Source of the DNA: an uncultured Clostridium sp. | GTDB lineage: Bacteria > Bacillota > Clostridia > TANB77 > CAG-508 | Length of the DNA stretch: 7,799 nucleotides | Assembly (NCBI GenBank): GCA_946008205.1 | Contig: CAMGAZ010000059.1 | Location: 1-7,799 of the forward strand | Direction of reading: 5' to 3' | Part shown: positions 1 to 5,446 of the stretch, piece after piece | How positions within the stretch are numbered: the stretch's first letter is position 1 | Layout: every line of letters begins with the position of its first letter | Notes under the pieces: model-generated | The model's database searches: none | What the model was told of the DNA's origin: nothing | The model's input: the letters and a program-made list of their open reading frames with translations, nothing else | Made by a program: the position numbers and the translations under genes

Positions 1-69
1 AATACTTAGGGAGTAGTTAAATAGATTTTATCATAAGTGTATATATATGAAGAAAGATTGTAGAATTTT

Positions 70-98
70 TAGATATTTAGCTAAAAAAATGGTAAAAT
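70..98 (+). promoter_or_regulatory. Putative extended -10 promoter for the 45-residue ORF
   Basis: The sequence TAAAAT at 93-98 is preceded by TGG, giving an extended -10 element. TAGATA at 70-75 lies 17 bp upstream and matches four of six bases of the -35 consensus. The predicted transcript would start near 105 and leave a leader of about 40 nt before the ATG at 146. A perfect 10-bp palindrome, TTTAGCTAAA (76-85), lies in the spacer. AT-rich DNA yields chance matches, so this is only moderately supported. Confidence 0.35.
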
Positions 99-145
99 TA
101 TAAATAAGGGAACAACAAAACATTTTAAAATAAAGGAATGAGATA

Positions 146-283
146 ATGAAGATAGATAATATAAAGGACATCAATGATATAGAAGAAATACTATATAATG
201 GCTCTAAGGAAGATATTGAGAAAGACTTGAACTATACAAAATATCTTATGAATATTCAAAAAAATGTAGAAGTTTCAAAGTAA
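146..283 (+). CDS. Hypothetical 45-residue protein
   Basis: This short frame starts at ATG 146 behind an AAAGGA ribosome binding site (132-137) and ends with TAA. The product is small and acidic at the start (an N-D-I-E-E-I segment at residues 10-15, then K/E/D-rich sequence). It has no signal peptide, membrane segment or Cys/His cluster. I do not recognise a family. Its main interest is that the 18 nt encoding N-D-I-E-E-I recur exactly, in the same reading phase, in the broken ORF at 1130. The two may be diverged copies of one small gene, or one may be the decayed end of a longer protein. The promoter-like sequence upstream and the binding site favour translation, but the short length keeps confidence modest. 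Confidence 0.4.
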   Translation: MKIDNIKDINDIEEILYNGSKEDIEKDLNYTKYLMNIQKNVEVSK

Positions 284-381
284 ATAGTATGAAAATTCTA
301 GAGGCTAGTATAGGATATAAAAGCCATTATACTCCAAACTGTGTTAAATATTTTGGAAATAAATATAAGGGGATATCAAGT

Positions 382-540
382 ATGAACGAAGAAGAGAAAA
401 ATAAGGTTAAAGATTTATTAGAATCCTGGAAAAAAGAAGCAAAAAACATAAAAGACACCAGCAATCAACCTAAAAACGGAGCAAGACTGGATAATGGTGA
501 TAGCGGAGAGTACACAAAATTAACCCACAAATATCAATAA
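382..540 (+). CDS. Hypothetical 52-residue protein
   Basis: The frame is open from position 220 to the TAA at 540, but the most likely start is ATG 382. An AAGGGGA binding site lies at 367-373 with 8 nt spacing, whereas the earlier ATG at 289 has no binding site. The product is soluble and highly charged: a predicted helical, Glu/Lys-rich first half (residues 2-21, with one TGG-coded Trp) and a polar, Asn/Gly/Asp-rich second half. There are no membrane segments or metal-binding motifs. I recognise no family. The open frame before 382 could also mean that this is the 3' part of a longer decayed gene. It is followed by T-rich DNA (571-590) that might serve as a weak terminator, although no convincing hairpin precedes it. 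Confidence 0.4.
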   Translation: MNEEEKNKVKDLLESWKKEAKNIKDTSNQPKNGARLDNGDSGEYTKLTHKYQ

Positions 541-580
541 AAATAATTACTGCTATTAAAACAAGTGCTATCTTTTTTAT

Positions 581-739
581 TTATTTTTTTAAATTAATAT
601 TTTTACATATTTTTTCTATTTCTTTGTTCAATTTAGAATCTTTATTTATTTTTTGTTTGTCACTCCAAAATTGAACTACTAAACTGCTTCTTTTTTCCTC
701 TTTTGTCATTTCTTTATTTAGGTCCCTGTTAGATTTCAT
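581..739 (-). CDS. Hypothetical 52-residue charged protein
   Basis: This minus-strand gene begins at ATG 739 (reading down to TAA at 583-581). The start is fixed by a GGAGGAAG binding site just upstream. An in-frame ATG at 763 lies before that site, so it is rejected. The product is a soluble, strongly basic/acidic mixed-charge protein (many Lys, Glu, Asp, Asn) with one TGG-coded Trp near the middle in an aromatic patch V-V-Q-F-W. It has no signal peptide or membrane segment and I recognise no domain. It has the best promoter of any small ORF here (see 766-792), and it is transcribed against its plus-strand neighbour at 382-540, with about 40 bp between the two stops. A small regulator or antitoxin-like protein would fit its size, but nothing in the sequence shows this. 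Confidence 0.5.
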   Translation of the reverse strand: MKSNRDLNKEMTKEEKRSSLVVQFWSDKQKINKDSKLNKEIEKICKNINLKK

Positions 740-765
740 ATTATACTTCCTCCAATTTAACATAT

Positions 766-792
766 ATTATACCATCTTTATTTCTATGTCAA
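766..792 (-). promoter_or_regulatory. Near-consensus promoter for the 52-residue minus-strand gene
   Basis: On the minus strand there is a perfect TTGACA (792-787) and a perfect TATAAT (771-766). The TATAAT is preceded by TGG, giving an extended -10. The hexamer spacing is 15 bp, shorter than the optimum. Reading the -10 as the overlapping TAATAT instead gives 17 bp. Both hexamers and the extension are consensus, so real promoter activity is likely. Confidence 0.6.
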
Positions 793-1038
793 TTTAACCA
801 ACGGTTATGTATAAATAAAAATATAACACTTATAATTCATAATTAGCATTGGTGCATAAGTACAATAAGATATGTGAAGACAGTTGAAAACGAAGAAAAA
901 GCAGAGTATAATAACATTGAATATGTATGAAAAAATAAATATACAAATTCAAATAAGGGTATATAATTAAGGTATAGATAAAAATTCTAGGTTAAACTAT
1001 TTAAATATACATTTAATAAAAAGACATTAGGAGACTAT
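793..1038. other. AT-rich intergenic stretch with decayed coding traces
   Basis: No supportable gene was found here on either strand. One plus frame (847-900s) reads a plausible coding-like stretch (roughly R-Y-V-K-T-V-E-N-E-E-K-A-E-Y-N-N-I-E-Y-V), then meets TGA at 928-930 and TAA a few codons later. It has no start codon with a binding site. This looks like a degraded remnant rather than an active gene. A second frame is open from 991 into the small ORF at 1039. Confidence 0.4.
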
Positions 1039-1140
1039 TTGGCACATAGACTAAGATACATTATAGGGGAAAGGCACACATTGAGAAGAAAAGATATAAA
1101 GTTATATAATTATATTGAGGAGATTCTAAATGAACGATAA
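1039..1140 (+). CDS. Possible 33-residue ORF with TTG start
   Basis: The frame is open from 991 (after TAG at 988-990) to TAA at 1138-1140, and its only credible start is TTG 1039. That codon sits 7 nt after a TTAGGAG ribosome binding site (1027-1033). The product is short and basic, with an Arg/Lys-rich middle (R-R-K-D-I-K) and an acidic C-terminus. I recognise no family. Its end overlaps the start of the next small ORF (ATG 1130) by 11 nt, an arrangement that usually implies translational coupling. The leading part of the open frame (991-1038) also reads as sensible protein sequence, so this may be the end of a truncated gene. Confidence 0.25.
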   Translation: MAHRLRYIIGERHTLRRKDIKLYNYIEEILNER

Positions 1141-1345
1141 TGATATAGAAGAAATATTAAAATCAAAGTCAATTCCAGAACTTATAATAAAAATGTGAAA
1201 GTTTTATCCAAAAGGATTTAATATAGAGAGAATAGATAAAAGGATAAAAAATAAAATAAAAGAGCTTGAAAATGTATATTCTAAAAATAATTCTGATTTA
1301 GAAGAAATAGGAAGATTAAATAAAAAGAATATAATCTGTATATAA
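1130..1345 (+). pseudogene. Small hypothetical gene interrupted by in-frame TGA
   Basis: ATG 1130 follows an AGGAG binding site (1118-1122) with 7 nt spacing, and the frame is coherent for 71 codons to TAA at 1343-1345. It is interrupted at codon 23 by TGA (1196-1198). The residues after the stop (K-F-Y-P-K-G-F-N-I-E-R-I-D-K-R-I, then a Lys/Glu-rich helix) look like real protein and have no convincing independent start. If TGG had mutated to TGA, the original would read M-W-K-F-Y. I do not recognise the family. Residues 4-9 (N-D-I-E-E-I) are encoded by the same 18 nt found in the ORF at 146. As it stands it would give a 22-residue peptide, so it is annotated as broken. Confidence 0.4.
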
Positions 1346-1413
1346 AAAATTATTAACTATTCGAGAATTTGAAAAAGTTTTGTACTTACAACTAATCCCA
1401 GAGGAGTGATATC

Positions 1414-2016
1414 ATGCGCAAAGAAAAATTAGAAGAATTAAATAAAATCATAGAAGAATTCAAAACTACTGAAGTATTTGAACCAGATATAGATAAAAAT
1501 GAAAAATTCTTAACCACTAAAATCAGAAAGTTTAAATTAAAGAATGGACAAACAATAATAAGAGACCAATTATTCAAAAATGGTAAAGAGGGATCTTCTG
1601 CCATAATATTACCAGTAAAAAAGAATAGAAATGTACTGATTGTAATTCAACCAAGAGTATTTAGCGCAAGGGGAGTTGGAATAGAACTTCCAGCAGGGTA
1701 TGTGGAAAATGGAGAAGAACCGATTGAAGCTGCAAAACGTGAACTTAGAGAAGAAACAGGATGTGAAGCGGAAGAACTTAGATATCTAGGGAGTTTTTAC
1801 CAAGACCAAGGTTGTTCGAGAGCAATGGTTAATCTTTTCGTAGCTTTAGGGTGTGAAAAGAAGTATGAACAACAGTTGGACAAAGATGAATTTGTAAAAT
1901 ATTTTGAATGTACATATGATGAAGCAATAGAACTTGTAGAAATGGGATATATACAAGGTGCGGAATCAGTGTTAACAATAGAGAGGTCAAAGTCGATTAT
2001 AAAAAATAACAAATAA
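1414..2016 (+). CDS. NUDIX hydrolase, ADP-ribose pyrophosphatase-like
   Basis: This 200-residue protein carries a complete NUDIX box at residues 95-117 in the pattern G-x5-E-x7-R-E-L-x-E-E-x-G. The box is preceded by the usual L-P-A-G strand. The two Glu of the R-E-L-R-E-E core (E113, E114), together with E110, are the expected Mg2+ ligands. NUDIX enzymes split a nucleoside diphosphate linked to another group (X), and the size and extended N-terminal region (about 60 residues) resemble ADP-ribose/sugar-nucleotide pyrophosphatases. However, the proline that often marks ADP-ribose specificity about 15 residues after the box is absent: the sequence there is Y-Q-D-Q-G-C-S. The substrate is therefore open. 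ATG 1414 is set by a GAGGAG site at 1401-1406. The stop is 10 nt before the next start, so the two genes form an operon. It acts in the cytoplasm and contains no Trp. Confidence 0.9.
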   Translation: MRKEKLEELNKIIEEFKTTEVFEPDIDKNEKFLTTKIRKFKLKNGQTIIRDQLFKNGKEGSSAIILPVKKNRNVLIVIQPRVFSARGVGIELPAGYVENGEEPIEAAKRELREETGCEAEELRYLGSFYQDQGCSRAMVNLFVALGCEKKYEQQLDKDEFVKYFECTYDEAIELVEMGYIQGAESVLTIERSKSIIKNNK

Positions 2017-2026
2017 GGAGGCAATA

Positions 2027-2809
2027 ATGGTTATCTTTGGTTATGATGTTAGGATATATTTTTTACTATTTATGATTTATTCAGTGTGTGGATGGCTACT
2101 AGAAGTTACGTGTAAATTAATACAATGTAAAAAATTTATAAATAGAGGTTTTTTGATTGGACCGTATTGTTCAATATATGGCTTTGGAGCAATTCTAATA
2201 ACAATATTATTAAAAAAATATATAGATGACCCAATTGCTTTATTTGTAATGGCTATTGTTGTTTGTGGAACGTTAGAATATTTAACAAGCTATTTTATGG
2301 AAAAAATATTTAAAGCAAGATGGTGGGATTATAGCCAAAGAAAGTTTAATATAAATGGACGAATCTGCCTAGGAACGATTATTCCATTTGGATTGCTTGG
2401 TTTGTTTATAATGTATGTGTCTAATCCATTTTTAATTGAAAAGTTGAAATTATTGCCTGAATTATGGTTAAATATAATTTTTTGGACAATATTAACTATG
2501 TATGTAGTGGATAATATTGTTTCAGGAGTTGTTGTGCGTTCAATTAAGACAGCCGATATGAGTGCAAGTAAAGAGACTGACAATACAGAAGAGATAACAA
2601 AGAAGGTAAAGGAAATATTGCAAGCAAAATCTATTTTGCATAGAAGGTTGATAAATGCATACCCAAAATTGCAGGCTGTTAAAATTAAAATAAAGGATCA
2701 GACTGAAAAAATAAAGAAACAGAAAGAAGAAATAGAAGCACAGATTGAAGATAAAAAAAGAAAAATAATTCAAAAAGTAAATGAAAACGTAAATAAAAAA
2801 AGTAAATAG
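2027..2809 (+). CDS. Putative ABC-transporter type IV / CmpB-family (PF06541) membrane protein with coiled-coil tail
   Basis: This 260-residue protein has about five membrane segments: residues 8-27, 43-62, 69-91, 113-132 and 146-170. The family hallmarks are visible: V-C-G-W-L-L-E (20-26), N-R-G-F-L-x-G-P-Y (39-47) and R-W-W-D-Y-S followed by F-N-x-N-G-R-I-C-L (98-115). These identify the PF06541 family, which is labelled a putative ABC permease although its biochemical role is not established. No ATPase partner lies nearby. The last ~75 residues (from about 185) are a Lys/Glu-rich predicted coiled coil facing the cytoplasm, longer than the membrane core requires, which could bind a partner protein. 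The ATG lies 5 nt after a GGAGG site, 10 nt after the NUDIX stop, so the two are co-transcribed. It ends with TAG, just before a strong terminator. Confidence 0.8.
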   Translation: MVIFGYDVRIYFLLFMIYSVCGWLLEVTCKLIQCKKFINRGFLIGPYCSIYGFGAILITILLKKYIDDPIALFVMAIVVCGTLEYLTSYFMEKIFKARWWDYSQRKFNINGRICLGTIIPFGLLGLFIMYVSNPFLIEKLKLLPELWLNIIFWTILTMYVVDNIVSGVVVRSIKTADMSASKETDNTEEITKKVKEILQAKSILHRRLINAYPKLQAVKIKIKDQTEKIKKQKEEIEAQIEDKKRKIIQKVNENVNKKSK

Positions 2810-2840
2810 AAAAGTAAATAAAGATTGTGAATGCAAATGG

Positions 2841-2878
2841 AAAACTAGTAAGTTAAAGAAATAACTTACTAGTTTTTT
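2841..2878 (+). terminator. Rho-independent terminator of the NUDIX operon
   Basis: A perfect 15-bp inverted repeat, AAAACTAGTAAGTTA (2841-2855) with its complement at 2862-2876, encloses a 6-nt loop and runs into a T tract ending at 2878. The left arm starts with an A run, so the hairpin could also terminate transcripts on the other strand. It lies 31 nt after the stop of the CmpB-family gene. A second pair of arms encloses it (2831-2839 and 2888-2896; see findings). Confidence 0.9.
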
Positions 2879-2890
2879 CTCTTAATTCAT

Positions 2891-2919
2891 TTGCATGAAC
2901 CAAAAATTTATGATAAAAT
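2891..2919 (+). promoter_or_regulatory. Extended -10 promoter of the MATE gene
   Basis: TAAAAT at 2914-2919 is preceded by TGA (2911-2913), giving an extended -10. TTGCAT at 2891-2896 lies exactly 17 bp upstream and keeps the TTG of the -35 consensus. Transcription would begin near 2926, leaving a leader of about 40 nt before the GTG start. The -35 overlaps the right arm of the outer inverted repeat around the preceding terminator. Confidence 0.55.
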
Positions 2920-2964
2920 GGAAAAGTTCGGTACAAAGAGATTATATTAAGAGGAGGAGATTTA

Positions 2965-4956
2965 GTGGAAAAAGAAGAAAACATTTTAGGATATGAAAAA
3001 ATTGGAAAGCTTATGAGAAAGTTTTCTATTCCATGCATTATATCATTATTAGTAAATTCACTATACAATATAGTTGACCAGATTTTTATTGGATGGGGAG
3101 TGGGCTACTTAGGTAATGGTGCTACAAATGTAGTATTTCCATTTACCATGATTGCACTTGCATGTGCTTTGATGTTTGGAGATGGAAGCTCAGCTTTTCT
3201 AAGTTTGAAATTAGGAGAGAAAAAACAAAAAGAAGCTGGAAAAGGTGTTGGCAATGGAATATTTTTGTCAGTAATAGTTTCTTTGGTATTGTGCACTATA
3301 GGATTACTATTCTTACCACAAATAACGAATATTTTTGGATGCACAGATGCTTTAAGAGAATTCGCTCTAAGCTATGGATATGTTATTGTTTTGGGATTAC
3401 CATTTATGATAATTGGTACTACCCTAAATTCAATAATAAGAGCTGATGGAAATCCTAAATATGCAATGATGTCAATGGTATCAGGGGCAATTTTAAATAT
3501 TATATTGGATCCAATTTTTATATTTGTACTTCATATGGGCGTAAGAGGTGCTGCTATTGCAACAGTAATTAGTCAAATTGTTACAGCTGTTATGAATGTG
3601 CTATATATAAAAAGATTTAAATCTATAACAATAGATAGGGAAGCAATAAAGCCTGAGGCTAAAGTTTGCGGAAAAGTTTCTATGTTAGGAATTAGTAGTT
3701 TTATTACTCAAATGAGCTTTGTATTTGTAATGGCAGTCGAAAATAATTTGTTAAGTAAATATGGAGCCGAATCAGAATATGGTGCAGAAATACCAATTAC
3801 AGTTTTGGGAATAGTAATGAAAATTAGCCAAATTCTAAATAGTATTATTGTCGGAATTGCAGCTGGTTCACAACCAATTATAGGATATAACTATGGAGCT
3901 CAAAAGTATGATAGAGTAAAGCAAACATTGAAAAATGTATTAGGATTAAGCGTAATTGTAAGCACAGTAGCGTTTATTTTGTTCCAAACTATTCCTGATA
4001 AGCTAATTGCAATATTTGGAAGTGGAAATGATACTTATATAAAATTTGCCTGCTTATCATTTAGAACATATTTAATGTTTTGCATTTTTAATGGAGTTCA
4101 AATTCCATCGGGAATATTCTTCCAAGCAATTGGAAAAAGTTCAAAGAGTGCAATTCTATCTTTATCAAGACAGATAATATTTTTAATACCAGCCATGATT
4201 ATTTTATCAAAAATATTTGGCATAATGGGAGTATTGTATGCAGGGCCTGTAGCTGACGGGCTTGCATTTGCGATAGCATTAACGTTATTAATAATAGAAG
4301 TTAAACATTTAGGAAAGATTAAAATTAACGATAATAGCCTAATTGATGACACAAGTACAGACAGCATAGTAAAGAATCATACTGTAATTACAATATCAAG
4401 AGAATATGGTTCTGGAGGCAGATATATTGGAAGGCTAATTGCTGATAAATTGGGAATAAAATTATATGACAAAGATTTTATAGAAAAATTAGCTGAAGAA
4501 ACAGGTTTATCACCCGAATATATTGGGGAGAATGAGCAAAAAAGAAGTAAGTTGGATAATTTTAATGATTGATATTATGCAGGACTAAATAATGCTGACC
4601 AGCTATTTATAGCTGAATCTAACTTAATAAAAGAAATTGCAAATAAAGAGTCTTGTGTAATAATTGGAAGATGTGCTGACTTTATTTTGAAAGACAACAA
4701 AAATGTTCTAAAGATTTTCATATATAGCGATATGAAGGACAAAATAGAAAGAGCTACTAAATTTTATAATTTAGATAGAACAGAAGCGGAAAAAGAGATT
4801 AAGAGAATCAATAAATTAAGAGAGAATCACTACAATTATTATACAGACAATGAATGGAAAAATACTGATAATTATGATTTGTGCATAAATAGTGATACTC
4901 TAGGAGTTGAGAAAACCGCAGATTTAATTTGCAATATGATAGAAACCACAAGATAA
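2965..4956 (+). pseudogene. MATE exporter fused to a cytidylate-kinase-like domain, interrupted by in-frame TGA
   Basis: The complete frame of 663 codons runs from GTG 2965 (GAGGAGGAG site at 2951-2959) to TAA 4956, with a single TGA at codon 536 (4570-4572). As written, the stable product is 535 residues. Residues about 12-450 form a MATE-family multidrug/cation antiporter: twelve predicted helices, the N-I-V-D-Q-I-F-I-G-W signature with Asp38, and R-A-D-G-N-P-K-Y-A-M at 159-168. The closest resemblance is to MepA-type pumps. After a ~20-residue polar linker comes a cytidylate-kinase-like (PF13189) domain with P-loop I-S-R-E-Y-G-S-G-G at 477-485. After the TGA, in the same frame, come I-I-G-R-C-A-D (566-572), the F-I-Y-S-D strand and the Y-Y-N-Y-Y / W / C-I-N-S end typical of that family. 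A base substitution is therefore likelier than a frameshift. A recent nonsense mutation, readthrough or a sequence error would each fit. Confidence 0.8.
4687..4956 (+). other. C-terminal kinase fragment downstream of the TGA, possible separate TTG start
   Basis: This part continues the fusion's frame. A TTG at 4687 could in principle start an 89-residue fragment, but no good ribosome binding site precedes it, and it would begin inside the G-R-C-A-D-F-I-L segment, after the catalytic P-loop. It is therefore not believable as an independent kinase. It is listed so that a reader knows it belongs to the gene starting at 2965, not to a separate gene. Confidence 0.6.
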
Positions 4957-4978
4957 ACAATGGTACTGTATATAAAAA

Positions 4979-5024
4979 TTATTGACAATAAAACATTGTT
5001 TTAAATTCATTAATGTGCTAAAAT
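4979..5024 (+). promoter_or_regulatory. Promoter and overlapping palindromes upstream of superoxide reductase
   Basis: An extended -10, TGC-TAAAAT (5016-5024), lies 17 bp after TTGTTT (4996-5001). A consensus TTGACA (4982-4987) lies further up but has no good -10 at the right distance. Two inverted repeats cover this area: TTATTG-A-CAATAA (4979-4991) and TAAAACA-T-TGTTTTA (4989-5003). They overlap each other and both possible -35 hexamers, so a repressor bound there would block the polymerase. The 6-1-6 and 7-1-7 layouts resemble Fur/PerR-type operators in symmetry, but the sequence is not a consensus PerR box. Confidence 0.45.
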
Positions 5025-5047
5025 TGTTAGTAAGGAGGAAGATATCT

Positions 5048-5428
5048 ATGAAAAATGAATTAATAATAAAAAAATGTGTAAAATGTGGAGCAATGGTAAA
5101 GGTGCTAGAAGATTGCAATTGTGATAATTGTGGTATAAAATGCTGTGGAGAAGAAATGAAAGTTTTAGCTCCAAACTCAGTAGATGCAGCTGTAGAAAAA
5201 CATGTTCCAACATATGAAAAGGTTGAAGATGAAATAGTTGTAAAAGTTAACCATGTAATGGAAAAAGAGCATTACATAGAGTGGATTTCACTTGTTGCTG
5301 AGAATAAAGAATACACAGTAAAACTATATCCAGAGCAAGATGCAGAAGCTAGATTCCCATATATACCAGGTGCTACATTGTATGCATATTGCAATAAACA
5401 CGGCTTATGGAAAGCAGAAGTAAAATAA
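5048..5428 (+). CDS. Superoxide reductase (desulfoferrodoxin)
   Basis: This 126-residue enzyme reduces superoxide to hydrogen peroxide in the cytoplasm without producing oxygen, the usual defence of anaerobes. The catalytic iron site is complete: E50-K51-H52-V53-P54 with the catalytic Lys and first His, then H69, H75, and C115-x2-H118 in the C-N-K-H-G-L-W motif. The N-terminal desulforedoxin-type iron site is represented by C10-x2-C13 and C32-C33. Three extra Cys (23, 25, 28) sit between them. ATG 5048 is chosen because AAGGAGG lies at 5032-5038. The frame stays open upstream to an ATG at 4990s/4982-region codons, but these lie inside the promoter. It is followed after 18 nt by the antitoxin gene, so all three downstream genes are probably co-transcribed. 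An electron donor such as rubredoxin is not encoded here. Confidence 0.93.
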   Translation: MKNELIIKKCVKCGAMVKVLEDCNCDNCGIKCCGEEMKVLAPNSVDAAVEKHVPTYEKVEDEIVVKVNHVMEKEHYIEWISLVAENKEYTVKLYPEQDAEARFPYIPGATLYAYCNKHGLWKAEVK

Positions 5429-5446
5429 TTTTATAAAGGAATAGTT

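Noticed and set aside
1..60. Tail of an upstream gene at the window start
   Set aside because: All three plus frames meet stops within the first 20 bases, so nothing can be supported.
289..381. ATG 289 as start of the small ORF ending at 540
   Set aside because: No ribosome binding site. ATG 382 has AAGGGGA at the right spacing.
499..590. Terminator for the ORF at 382-540
   Set aside because: Only GATAGC/GCTATC complementarity, more than 60 nt apart, before the T-rich stretch. Too weak to call.
1346..1413. Promoter or riboswitch before the NUDIX gene
   Set aside because: No pair of hexamers at correct spacing and no conserved aptamer-like structure or T-box motif was found in the short leader.
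3162..3446. Alternative-frame ORF inside the MATE gene
   Set aside because: It is a shadow of the MATE frame with no binding site and an improbable composition.
4570..4572. TGA recoded as Trp or Gly in this genome
   Set aside because: All ~17 Trp in intact frames are TGG, the antitoxin naturally ends at TGA followed by spacer, and only isolated TGAs occur. A recoded AT-rich genome would show many more.
4570..4615. Selenocysteine insertion with the downstream hairpin as SECIS
   Set aside because: The hairpin loop lacks the conserved G/U features, the residue lies in a variable loop with no redox role, and no cysteine homologue is expected there.
4982..5047. Upstream start for superoxide reductase
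   Set aside because: The extension runs through the promoter and Shine-Dalgarno region. ATG 5048 gives the normal family N-terminus.
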